From: Henriciella litoralis
GTDB taxonomy: Bacteria; Pseudomonadota; Alphaproteobacteria; Caulobacterales; Hyphomonadaceae
DNA length: 64,000 nucleotides
Assembly (NCBI RefSeq): GCF_002088935.1
Contig: NZ_NCSS01000006.1
Location: 2,822,407 to 2,886,406 of the forward strand
Direction: 5' to 3'
Shown here: positions 52,568 to 61,040 of the stretch, piece after piece
Numbering within the stretch: position 1 is the stretch's first letter
How the letters are laid out: the number at the start of each line of letters is the position of its first letter
The notes under the pieces: model-generated
What the model was told of the DNA's origin: nothing
The model's input: the letters and a program-made list of their open reading frames with translations, nothing else
The model's database searches: none
Position numbers and translations under genes: made by a program

Positions 52568-53961
52568 GCATGCTTGATCAGCATGGATACGCTGCCAGGT
52601 CTGCCCCGCAGCTCGGCTTCCGTAGGCGGCTTGGCTTTGGAGTCGGCGACTTCGGGATCAACGTTTTCTGGAACATGACGAATTTGTTCGCCATGTTCTA
52701 TTATACTGACGTCGTCGGCATATCGAACACAACGGCCGGTCTGATCATCTTTGGCGCCATGCTCTGGGACACGGTTACCGATCCGGTGATCGGCGTCGTC
52801 GCTGAGCGGACGAGAACCCCTGTCGGTCGCTTCCGTCCTTATCTCTTCATCGCTGCAATCCCGCTCGGAATATCCTTTGCGCTCATGTTTAGCGTGCCGA
52901 TGGCAGCGACGGGGGCTGCGGCGACCTTCGCATTTGCCACCCAACTGATCTTCCGGACATTCTACACGCTGGTGGGCGTGCCCTACAGCTCGCTCTCGGC
53001 GCGGATGACCCAGGATTCGGACGAGCGGGGCGCGCTTGCCGTGCACCGGATGATGTTTGCCACCATTGCCGGCATCGTGATTGCTGCCTTCACACGCGAT
53101 GGCGCCGCCCTGCTGGGGAGCGGCGACCTGCATGCCGGATTCCGGAGCGTCTCTGTGCTCTATGCCTTCATCGGTGTTGCGGCCATTCTCCTCTGCGCCT
53201 TCTCTACCCATGAGCCATCACCGGACGAGCCGGGCGGCGAGCTCAGGCCGGGCCCGAGCATTCGCGATATTCTACGCATGCTGAGGCACAACTCAGCCTT
53301 CTGGACCGCCTTCGCCATCATCCTGGTCGGAATGTGCGGCGCGACGATCTCCAGCAAGGCGGTTCTCTACTATCTCAAATACAATCTCGGCGCTGAGGAG
53401 CTGACGGGCGTGACCCTGCTGTCGGTTGCCGTGACGATCATGCTAGCGGTGCCGTTCTGGGGCGCGCTTTCAAAGCGCATCGGTAAGCGCCAGGTCTGGG
53501 CTTGCGGCTGCGCGATCGCCGCCATCGCCACCTCGGCCCTCTGGTTCAATCCGTTCGAGTCGCCCGTTTCGGTCATCCTGATCCTGACATTTGGCGCTAT
53601 TGGATCGTCGGCGAACTATTTCAGCACTTGGTCCACGCTTCCCGATACGGTCGAGTTCGGGGAGTGGAAGACGGGGGTCAGGTCCGAATCCACGATTTTC
53701 GGCGCCGTCGCGTTCGCCCAGAAGCTCGCGCTCGGCTTTGCGACCCTGATTGCCGGCCTCCTGCTCGATGGCTTCGGCTATGTCGCAAATACCGAGCAAA
53801 CGCCGCTCGCGCTGACCGGCCTCAAGGTCATGATTTCGATCATCCCGTTCTGCACCGCCATCATCTGTCTGGCCCTGGTGCTCACCTATCGCCTCGATCA
53901 GCAGTTCCACGCTAGGATTGTCCGTGAAATTGCCCGGCGTCGAGAAACAGACCCCAGTTGA
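52564..53961 (+). CDS. GPH-family sugar:cation symporter (MelB-like MFS)
   Basis: The 465-residue membrane protein begins its hydrophobic part with LGFGVGDFGINVFWNM. It has the GPH/MelB pattern DTVTDPVIGVVAERTRTPVGR, TFYTLVGVPYSSLSARMT and YFSTWSTLPDTVEFGEWKTG. Members move melibiose, glucuronides, xylosides or other glycosides with H+ or Na+. Start codons at 52564, 52570 and an upstream GTG at 52513 are possible; I favour 52564 because of the leader overlap. It is 11 bp before the GH3 gene, so glycoside uptake and cytoplasmic cleavage are co-expressed. Confidence 0.9.
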   Translation: MSMLDQHGYAARSAPQLGFRRRLGFGVGDFGINVFWNMTNLFAMFYYTDVVGISNTTAGLIIFGAMLWDTVTDPVIGVVAERTRTPVGRFRPYLFIAAIPLGISFALMFSVPMAATGAAATFAFATQLIFRTFYTLVGVPYSSLSARMTQDSDERGALAVHRMMFATIAGIVIAAFTRDGAALLGSGDLHAGFRSVSVLYAFIGVAAILLCAFSTHEPSPDEPGGELRPGPSIRDILRMLRHNSAFWTAFAIILVGMCGATISSKAVLYYLKYNLGAEELTGVTLLSVAVTIMLAVPFWGALSKRIGKRQVWACGCAIAAIATSALWFNPFESPVSVILILTFGAIGSSANYFSTWSTLPDTVEFGEWKTGVRSESTIFGAVAFAQKLALGFATLIAGLLLDGFGYVANTEQTPLALTGLKVMISIIPFCTAIICLALVLTYRLDQQFHARIVREIARRRETDPS

Positions 53962-53972
53962 AAGTAAGCAAG

Positions 53973-56069
53973 ATGCGTAACCAACATTCCGACTTTAACG
54001 CCGCCCTGGATGACCAGCTTGAGAAGGAGCTGGACGACATCATAGGTCAGCTGACGCTGGAGGAAAAAGTCTGGATGATGTCCGGACACGACTTCTTCAA
54101 ATACTTCTTCGGCGAGGACAATCGCCAGTTCGGTCAGCGCACCTATCAGGCCGGGAGTGGCTGCGAGAGGCTCGGAATCGACCCCCTCCTGTTCAGCGAT
54201 GGTCCGAGAGGCGTCCGAAGCAAGCGTCCGACCAGTACGTTTCCGGTGAGCATGGCGCGCGGAGCAACATGGGATACCGATCTCGAGCGCCGGATTGGCG
54301 ATGTTATGGGGATCGAAGCGAGGGCTATCGGCGTGACGCTTTCCGGCGCCATCTGCATCAACCTGCTTCGCCATCCCGGCTGGGGCCGTGCGCAGGAGAC
54401 GTATGGCGAAGACCCGCACCTGCTCGGTGAAATGGGCGCCGCGCTCTGCGAAGGCATACAGGCGCACAATGTGATCGCAACTGTAAAACACTATGCCCTC
54501 AACAGCATCGAGAACTCTCGTTTCCGCGTGAACGTCAAAGCCAGCGAACGCGTGATGCGTGAAGTCTATCTGCCGCACTTCAAGCGGGTTCTGGATGCCG
54601 GGTGCGCGTCGGTGATGAGTGCCTACAACAAGGTGAATGGCGACTATTGCGGTCACAGTCGGCACCTATTGAGGGATATCCTGAAGGATGACTGGGGATT
54701 CAAGGGGTTCGTCCATTCTGACTGGGTGAAAGGCGCCTATGGCGCGGACGCCGCAGAGGCAGGGCTGGATGTTGAAAATCCCGAACCAATCTATTTCGGC
54801 AAGAACCTCGTCGCCGCCGTCAATGAAGGCCAGGTGTCTCAATGGGCGATTGATGATGCGGTCCGGCGTATCCTGCGGACCCAGTTTACGTTCAGCCGGG
54901 CGGAAGACGATCGCGCCTATGACGAGGAAGACATCGCTTGCGACGCGCACCGGCAGCTGGCGCAGGAAGTCGCCGAGAAGAGCTTCGTCCTGTTGAAGAA
55001 TGACAGTCTGCTTCCGCTTGATGCCTCTAAATCCATGACGATCGCCTGTTTCGGACCGCTCATGGATATGGAAAATTTGGGCGACCACGGCTCCAGCAGG
55101 ACGGTACCGCCATACGTCGTCACGCTCCTTGAGGGGCTGAAGGCCCGTGCCGGCGATCCCGTTGAGATCATTTATGACGACGGGACCGACCCCGCGGGCG
55201 CAAAGGCACTGGCCGCCAAGGCGGATGCTTGCATCGTCGCGGCTGGCTTTACCTGGGAAGACGAAGGCGAGTTCATCCCCGGCAATGAAGCCATGGAAGG
55301 CCTCGATAGCGAAAAAAAGATGGACTCGCGCGGCGGCGACCGGGATCAGCTCCGCCTGCTGGACCGCGATGAGGACCTGATTGACCTGGTCTGCTCGGCT
55401 AATCCAAACACGCTGGTTGCGATCATGGCGGGAAGCGCCGTGACCATGGAAAGCTGGAAGCACAAGCCCGCCGCCATCATGATGGTTTGGTATCCCGGTA
55501 TGGAAGGAGGCACAGCCTTCGCGCGCGTCGTATTCGGAGATGTATCGCCGAGCGGCAAACTCCCGTTCACGATACCGCAGGATGAGCGCGATCTTCCATT
55601 CTTCGACCCGAATGCCGACGAGATCGAATACGGTCTCTATCACGGCTACACGCATCTAGCGAAATCCGGGGCGAGCGCCGCTTTCGCCTTTGGGTATGGC
55701 CTTGGTTATTCGACTTTTGCCTATGGCGCGCCGCGAAAAGTGGTGTCGCAGGGCAAGACCTGCTTCGAAGCCGAGGTAACTAATGTGGGTGAGCGTTCAA
55801 GCGAAGAGGTTGTGCAATTCTACGTCGGCTTCGCAAGCAGTCAGATTGACCGGCCAGCTTTCCTTTTGAAAGGCTTCAGCAGGGTGTCGCTGAGTCCGGG
55901 GGAAACAACAACAGTACGGTTTGACCTGAGCCAGAGCGATCTGGCCTATTTCGACGAAACCCGTTGCGAGTGGGCCGTCGAGGCAATTGACTACACAGCG
56001 CACATTGGCGCTGACAGTGTCCATGCGCTCGAGCAGGGTGTATCGTTCGGGGCAGGCGAGATTGTCTAG
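53973..56069 (+). CDS. GH3 family beta-glycosidase
   Basis: The 698-residue enzyme has the GH3 (alpha/beta)8 barrel with FSDGPRGVR, TVKHYALNSIE, SAYNKVNG and the nucleophile motif VHSDW, giving D250 by this start. An alpha/beta sandwich follows (SFVLLKNDSLLPLD), and the last part is a fibronectin III-like domain (YVGFASSQIDRPAFLLKGF). There is no signal peptide, so it acts in the cytoplasm on beta-glucosides, xylosides or similar units brought in by the GPH transporter. ATG 53973 is chosen; a TTG at 53958 overlapping the transporter stop is also possible. The acid/base residue is not identifiable by eye. Confidence 0.92.
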   Translation: MRNQHSDFNAALDDQLEKELDDIIGQLTLEEKVWMMSGHDFFKYFFGEDNRQFGQRTYQAGSGCERLGIDPLLFSDGPRGVRSKRPTSTFPVSMARGATWDTDLERRIGDVMGIEARAIGVTLSGAICINLLRHPGWGRAQETYGEDPHLLGEMGAALCEGIQAHNVIATVKHYALNSIENSRFRVNVKASERVMREVYLPHFKRVLDAGCASVMSAYNKVNGDYCGHSRHLLRDILKDDWGFKGFVHSDWVKGAYGADAAEAGLDVENPEPIYFGKNLVAAVNEGQVSQWAIDDAVRRILRTQFTFSRAEDDRAYDEEDIACDAHRQLAQEVAEKSFVLLKNDSLLPLDASKSMTIACFGPLMDMENLGDHGSSRTVPPYVVTLLEGLKARAGDPVEIIYDDGTDPAGAKALAAKADACIVAAGFTWEDEGEFIPGNEAMEGLDSEKKMDSRGGDRDQLRLLDRDEDLIDLVCSANPNTLVAIMAGSAVTMESWKHKPAAIMMVWYPGMEGGTAFARVVFGDVSPSGKLPFTIPQDERDLPFFDPNADEIEYGLYHGYTHLAKSGASAAFAFGYGLGYSTFAYGAPRKVVSQGKTCFEAEVTNVGERSSEEVVQFYVGFASSQIDRPAFLLKGFSRVSLSPGETTTVRFDLSQSDLAYFDETRCEWAVEAIDYTAHIGADSVHALEQGVSFGAGEIV

Positions 56070-56153
56070 CGGGCTCGCTCGCTATAGCTGTTAGACGAAG
56101 TTGATATTATCGGTGGAAACCAGTCCGCCGAAACGCGACGTGCACAGGACCAG

Positions 56154-56795
56154 ATGGCAAAATCCAAGGCATCACCAACACCCAAGCCTCGAAAACCGGT
56201 TCAGGCACGGGCGGCTGAAACGCGCGCCCGGATTCTCGATGTGGCTTATGAGGTCTTCGCTGAGAAAGGGTATGACACCGCCAACACGCGGGACATTGCC
56301 GCGGCGGCTGGCGTGACCCACACAACTATCCGCTATCATTTCGGGTCAAAGGATGAACTCTGGCGCGAGACGGTGCGGCAGATGTTCAAGCGCGCCGAGC
56401 AGGAACTGAACTTCGAGCCGGAAGAGCTGAACCTGCCGGCCAGGGAGCGGCTCAAACTCTTCTTGCGCAAGTACATCTACTACTGTGCCCGCAACACCAA
56501 TCATGCGCGGATCATGATTGCCGAATCTGTGCGCGGAGGGGAGCGGCTGGACTGGATGGCGGAGAATTTCATCCGCCCCAGTCATGAGACCATCAACAAG
56601 GTGTCCAGCGAGCTTCCGCCTAAACGCCTGCCGGGCGTTTCTCCGGTTTCCTTGCTCTATATTGTCGTTGCCATGTGTCAGCTTCCGTTCGTTCTCTCGA
56701 AGGAAGTGAAGACGCTTTACGACATAGAGATGACGTCGACAGAGGCCATTGAGGCACATATAGACGCCGTTACAGCCCTGCTTTTCGACGAATAA
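56154..56795 (+). CDS. TetR-family transcriptional regulator
   Basis: The 213-residue protein has a basic N-terminal tail and a TetR helix-turn-helix: AAETRARILDVAYEVFAEKG, then TRDIAAAAGVTHTTIRYHF and GSKDELWRET. A helical ligand domain follows. It is 84 bp after the GH3 gene and faces the convergent small protein/GH43 operon. It is the only regulator in module 3 and so the likely repressor at the AATTCC-N4-GGAA sites at 52.4 and 59 kb. No copy of that motif lies in front of its own gene, so autoregulation is not evident. Confidence 0.93.
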   Translation: MAKSKASPTPKPRKPVQARAAETRARILDVAYEVFAEKGYDTANTRDIAAAAGVTHTTIRYHFGSKDELWRETVRQMFKRAEQELNFEPEELNLPARERLKLFLRKYIYYCARNTNHARIMIAESVRGGERLDWMAENFIRPSHETINKVSSELPPKRLPGVSPVSLLYIVVAMCQLPFVLSKEVKTLYDIEMTSTEAIEAHIDAVTALLFDE

Positions 56796-56838
56796 TTCAG
56801 CTTTCAAGCTATGCGTGCTCCGGCGCCGACATGCTCCG

Positions 56839-57165
56839 CTATCCGTCGGAATTGATCGCCTTAAACGCCTCTTCCGCCTCCGCGATTCTTGCGTCAGTGA
56901 TTCCACCGTCGGAATATGGCTGAAGCTGACGGAGGCTCATGGCTTTAAACTGATCGAAGGCCGCGTGGTCCGTCAGCGTCGGAAAGATGCGATCGAGTAC
57001 CTCTTTTGCCTGTGGATCCGATACAATTGCCGCAATCGGAGAGTTGCCAGAGAAATGCTCTTGTGTGGCTTCCACCGCGCTTTTGTCAGCGGCTCCCGTG
57101 TCGGCCATGGATGGCATGCTCGCAAAGACGAGAGCGCCGAGAATGAGACTTAGTCGTGAATGCAT
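56839..57165 (-). CDS. small secreted protein of unknown function, paralogue B
   Basis: The 108-residue product has a signal peptide (LILGALVFASMPSMAD). Its mature domain holds VSDPQAKEVLDRIFPTL, then FDQFKAMSLRQLQPYSDG and a final acidic helix. The pattern of D-P, I/V-L, P-x-L, M-(T/S)-L-x-Q-L-Q and a closing helix is shared with the product of 14372-14692, so the two are paralogues of an unrecognised family. GAGGA precedes the ATG. It is the second gene of a leftward pair, 33 bp downstream of the GH43 lipoprotein, which suggests a periplasmic or outer-membrane role connected with glycan processing. Confidence 0.75.
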   Translation of the reverse strand: MHSRLSLILGALVFASMPSMADTGAADKSAVEATQEHFSGNSPIAAIVSDPQAKEVLDRIFPTLTDHAAFDQFKAMSLRQLQPYSDGGITDARIAEAEEAFKAINSDG

Positions 57166-57198
57166 GATGTTGTTCCTCTATATGTTGGAATGGTCTGA

Positions 57199-58914
57199 TC
57201 AGCGCGGGTCCGCCTCGGCATAAAGGCCGAAGGTTGCGCCAACGAAGCCGCCTGCGACCCGGGTTGAGAGCATCTTGCCGTCGAGCCCGGTTTCGAGCTC
57301 TGTCCACTCAGGGCTGCCAGGCGCGCGGAAGGCAAAATCGTATTTGTCCTTTTGCGCTGTGATCTTCAGCTCAGCTGTTTTGCCTGAGAAAGGCGCGGCC
57401 GCGATGATCTCTCCCTCAGCCGGGAAGTCGGCCCCTTCGCGCTTGCGCAGGACGATTTCAGGTGTTCCGTCGTCAGAGAGCGTCAGGCCGAGCGCGTAGA
57501 AATAATCGTCGCTCTGAAGGATGGCGAGGCCGGCCTCGTCACCGGGATTTTCGGGGCTGAACGTGACCTGCGTGGTGGCGACAGCGTTCTGATGCTGCTG
57601 GCGGCGGCCGAGATAGGAAGGCTGGGTGCCGGAGCCAAGCTCGGCAGGGCGCGCTTCAAGCTGAAGGGCGCCGTCTTCAAGCGTCCACCAGTCGGATGCC
57701 GGCACGCGAAGGGTCACCCAGTGGAAGGGAAGCGTTTCGCCGTCAAAATCTTCCCGGAGCGTGAAATTGCCGGACATGGGATAGTGTTCGCCAATGGAGC
57801 CGAGTGGCGCCGGCCGGGTATCCATCCGGTAGCGGACCTCTTCCTCGCCTTCGAGAATGATCGGCCAGCCATCCTTCCACTCGACCGGCATCAGGAAGGT
57901 CTCCCGGCCTGTATTGTAGAAGTCGCCTTCGTATGGCCGCACGCCGAGGAAGGTCGCCCACCAGTCGCCATTGGCATCCTGGACAAGGTCTGCATGGCCG
58001 ACAGACGTGATCGGGTTGGGCCGGTCTTCTGGCAGGTGGCGCTGGGTGAGGATGGGATTGTTCTCGTAAGGCTCGTACGGCCCTGTCAGCTCTTTGGAGC
58101 GGAGGACGACCTGCGAATGACCCACCGCGGTGCCGCCTTCGGCGGCGCTAAGATAATACCAGTCGCCGATATGATAGATGTGGGGGCCTTCGATCCAGAT
58201 CGGTTTGTCCTCGGGGCGCACACCGCCATCGATCAGCACGATGGGTTCGGAGATGGACTGGAAGGTTTCCGGGTCGACCTGCCTGAACCAGATGGCGCGG
58301 TGGCCGTCATAGGTGGAGCCGCCGGGCGGTGCATCATTGTTCATGACCCAGACCGACCCGTCCTCCTCAAAGAAGAGCGATGGGTCTATGCCGCCGACGT
58401 CGGGCATCCAGATCGGGTCTGACCATGGGCCGGCAGGGTCAGTGGTGGTGACGACGAAGTTCCCGCCGCAGAGGACGCAGGTCGTGGCGACGTAGAATGT
58501 GCCGTCATGATACTTGATGGTCGGCGCGAAGACGCCGAGCGAAAGGCCGAGCCTGTCAAAGTTGAGCATACCCGGCCGATCGATGACGTTGCCGATCTGC
58601 TCCCAGTGAATGAGGTCCTTGCTGTGAAAGACGGGGATGCCGGGGAAGTACGAAAAGGTTGAATTGACGAGGTAGTAACCGTCCGGACCACGGGCGACGC
58701 TTGGGTCGGGATAGAAACCGGCGATCACTGGATTGAGATAGCCCCCGGCCGGCGGGCCGCCGCTAAAAGCTGGATCATCGCCGGTATATTCGAACCAGTC
58801 GAATGACGCCGTGAGCGGTGTAGGCTTATCGGTCATTTTATCTTCGGACGAAGCAGACAGGCAGGCTGCAAGGGCAAGCGGAGCGATAGCCGCGATGATC
58901 ACTTTCGGGTCCAT
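57199..58914 (-). CDS. GH43-family glycoside hydrolase, lipoprotein
   Basis: The 571-residue protein has a lipoprotein signal (lipobox LAAC, C18) and a five-bladed GH43 catalytic domain. The three acidic residues are in YPDPS (D70, base), GGIDPSL (D177) and IEGPHIY (E242, acid). A C-terminal beta-sandwich of the GH43/DUF1349 type follows from about residue 370 (LREDFDGETLPFHW, LQLEARPAELGS). It would be an outer-membrane-anchored beta-xylosidase or alpha-L-arabinofuranosidase; which one is not certain. GGAGGGAAG precedes the ATG. One palindrome (58973-58986) lies 58 bp upstream of its start. Confidence 0.93.
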   Translation of the reverse strand: MDPKVIIAAIAPLALAACLSASSEDKMTDKPTPLTASFDWFEYTGDDPAFSGGPPAGGYLNPVIAGFYPDPSVARGPDGYYLVNSTFSYFPGIPVFHSKDLIHWEQIGNVIDRPGMLNFDRLGLSLGVFAPTIKYHDGTFYVATTCVLCGGNFVVTTTDPAGPWSDPIWMPDVGGIDPSLFFEEDGSVWVMNNDAPPGGSTYDGHRAIWFRQVDPETFQSISEPIVLIDGGVRPEDKPIWIEGPHIYHIGDWYYLSAAEGGTAVGHSQVVLRSKELTGPYEPYENNPILTQRHLPEDRPNPITSVGHADLVQDANGDWWATFLGVRPYEGDFYNTGRETFLMPVEWKDGWPIILEGEEEVRYRMDTRPAPLGSIGEHYPMSGNFTLREDFDGETLPFHWVTLRVPASDWWTLEDGALQLEARPAELGSGTQPSYLGRRQQHQNAVATTQVTFSPENPGDEAGLAILQSDDYFYALGLTLSDDGTPEIVLRKREGADFPAEGEIIAAAPFSGKTAELKITAQKDKYDFAFRAPGSPEWTELETGLDGKMLSTRVAGGFVGATFGLYAEADPR

Positions 58915-58972
58915 TCAACACTTCCCTCCCTGAGAAGACCGGCACTTTTATCTTGCCTCGGCGAATAAATAA

Positions 58973-59130
58973 ATTCCGTTTGGAATGTTTTCTTGTCTAG
59001 AATGCAGAACAGGGGCTTGTCCAGCCCTGTGAGTCTCATCCTGAACTCCGTTTGCGGTGCCATTTTTATAGGGACGGCAATTTCATCTTGCCAAAAAGAA
59101 TTCCATATGGAATTTAATTCCAATCGGAAT
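58973..59130. promoter_or_regulatory. three AATTCC-N4-GGAA palindromes in the divergent promoter region
   Basis: The 302-bp region 58915-59216 between the GH43 and carboxylesterase genes holds three copies: ATTCCGTTTGGAAT (58973-58986), ATTCCATATGGAAT (59100-59113, perfect palindrome) and ATTCCAATCGGAAT (59117-59130). The last two have centres 17 bp apart and sit 86-104 bp before the carboxylesterase ATG. The first sits 58 bp before the GH43 start. Nothing else is evident in the region. Confidence 0.7.
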
Positions 59131-59216
59131 GTAAAAGCATGCGCCGATAGTGTGCGGATTCCGGTGGGAGAGAAGCAGCGTTCGCCTCAGGGGCGGCCGG
59201 GAAGGGATCAGCACGC

Positions 59217-61028
59217 ATGGCAAGCAATTTGAAATGGATGGTTCTGGCAGGACTATTCCTGGGCGCAGCGGCATGTTCGTCAGGTCGCCCTGACTATGCA
59301 GTTCCAGAACTCGCTGACGAGACACGACTGTCGATTGCTCAAGGCACCCTGATCGGGACGAAGAATGAAGAGACGGGCGCGCGCGCCTGGTACGGCATTC
59401 CCTTCGCGGCGCCGCCAGTCGACGATCTCAGATGGAGAGCCCCCCGCGCGCCGGCTGCCTGGGACGGCATCCTTGAGGCCAATAACAAGTACTCAGCGTG
59501 TCTCCAGTATAATGAACGTCCGATCCTTCCTGGGAAAAAGGGTGACCTCGTCGGGAGTGAGGACTGCCTTTACCTGACGGTCTGGGCACCTGGCGAGACG
59601 CCTGCCGAGCCGCTGCCTGTCATGGTCTGGGTCCATGGCGGCGCGAACACGACCGGCTATGCTGGCTTCGACGATTTTGGCCGTCTTGCCGAGCAGAACG
59701 ATGTCATCGTGGTGGCGCTGGACTACCGGCTCGGGCCCATGGGCTGGTTTGCGAATGAGGCGATCCGCGAGTCCGCGCTTGAGCCGCTCGACGCGTCCAT
59801 GAACTTCGCGCTTCTGGACATTATCCGCGGGCTGGACTGGGTCGGCGAGAATGTTGAGGCTTTCGGGGGCGACCCTGATCGCATCACGCTGTTTGGTGAA
59901 TCTGCCGGCGGTTTCAATACCGCCGCACTGATGATGTCGCCTCTGGCAAAGGGGAAATTCCACCGCGCGATTGTGCAGAGTGCAGGGTTCAACGTCTTTT
60001 CGATGCAAGAGGCGGAAACCGGCCCGGAGGACCCCGGCCTCAGGCGCGGCACGTCATCGGCAGAAGCGATCGAACAGCTTAAGACGACCGGTGCCCTGCC
60101 AGCCGATCTCTCACCCTCAGACCCTGATTTTGCGGAACGCCTCAGAGCGCTCCCGGCGGAAACGATCTTCGAGGCTTACCGCGCGGTACACAAGGCCAAT
60201 GCGCTGGGCGGCGAAATCGGTCAGATCGACAACACGGCGGACGGCGTTCTGATCCCGGAAGCGTTCGCCCAGCCCGGTAATGCCGAGCGCTTTCTTGCAA
60301 CCGATGTACCCCTCATCATCGGCACAAACCGGGATGAAGCGCTCGTCGCTGGCCTCGGGAACGAGCTGTTTACAGCCAAGTCTTTCGGTCTGATCCCGAA
60401 GCCGAGGGACAAGGATGCTTATGCCGCCCATGGCGTCTATCCGAGCATGCTCTGGCAGGTGCTGGGTGTGCAGGAACCCGCAGAGGCCCGGTCTGCAGAA
60501 CTGGACTCGCCTGTCTTCACCTATCGCTTCGACTGGGATGAGGAAGGCAGTCACTTCTTTACTGACATTTCCACTCTCGTGGGCGCCGTCCACGGATTGG
60601 AAGTCAGCTTTCTGAGCGGAGAATTCTCAGTCCCCGACGCCGATGACGAGTTGTTCTTCAAGGAGGCGACCAAGGCATCGCGAACCCAACTCGCGAGCGA
60701 AATGATGTCCTATTGGGCCGAATTTGCGCGCACCGGTCATCCGGGAGGCGGCACAAACCAGGATCTGCCGGAGTGGCAGGCCTATGGAGACGAAACGTCT
60801 GCCGGCGAAAGCCTCATCTTCGACACGCCTGCCGATGGCGGGGTGCGACGGATGCGCCTCGAAGACGATGTCGAAAACCTTCTCGACGATTTCCGCATCG
60901 ACACGCGCCTCTCAAGCGATGAGCAGCGCTGCGCGACGGCCGAGCTGATGGTCGAAATCGCCAAGAGCCAGGGTGTCGCGCTCGATCCGTTTCAAAAAAC
61001 AAAAAACACATTCTGCAAAAAACCATAG
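59217..61028 (+). CDS. type B carboxylesterase, lipoprotein
   Basis: The 603-residue enzyme has a lipoprotein signal (lipobox GAAAC, C20). It shows the oxyanion segment VWVHGGANTTGY, the nucleophile elbow GESAGGF (S229) and a later GAVHGLEVSF that likely holds the catalytic histidine. SEDCLYLTVWAP is also typical of type B carboxylesterases. It would sit in the outer membrane or periplasm and hydrolyse an ester of the module 3 substrate. AAGGGA lies about 9 bases before the ATG. It is 12 bp before the TBDR gene and starts the rightward operon that ends in the monooxygenase. Confidence 0.93.
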   Translation: MASNLKWMVLAGLFLGAAACSSGRPDYAVPELADETRLSIAQGTLIGTKNEETGARAWYGIPFAAPPVDDLRWRAPRAPAAWDGILEANNKYSACLQYNERPILPGKKGDLVGSEDCLYLTVWAPGETPAEPLPVMVWVHGGANTTGYAGFDDFGRLAEQNDVIVVALDYRLGPMGWFANEAIRESALEPLDASMNFALLDIIRGLDWVGENVEAFGGDPDRITLFGESAGGFNTAALMMSPLAKGKFHRAIVQSAGFNVFSMQEAETGPEDPGLRRGTSSAEAIEQLKTTGALPADLSPSDPDFAERLRALPAETIFEAYRAVHKANALGGEIGQIDNTADGVLIPEAFAQPGNAERFLATDVPLIIGTNRDEALVAGLGNELFTAKSFGLIPKPRDKDAYAAHGVYPSMLWQVLGVQEPAEARSAELDSPVFTYRFDWDEEGSHFFTDISTLVGAVHGLEVSFLSGEFSVPDADDELFFKEATKASRTQLASEMMSYWAEFARTGHPGGGTNQDLPEWQAYGDETSAGESLIFDTPADGGVRRMRLEDDVENLLDDFRIDTRLSSDEQRCATAELMVEIAKSQGVALDPFQKTKNTFCKKP

Positions 61029-61040
61029 GGAGGAACCAAA

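Noticed and set aside
54666..55655. Minus-strand open frame within the GH3 gene
   Set aside because: It is antisense to the catalytic SDW region of GH3 and has no features of its own.
59031..59050. A sixth AATTCC-N4-GGAA-like copy near the carboxylesterase promoter
   Set aside because: The sequence there (GAACTCCGTTTGCGG) breaks both half-sites, so it does not fit the motif.
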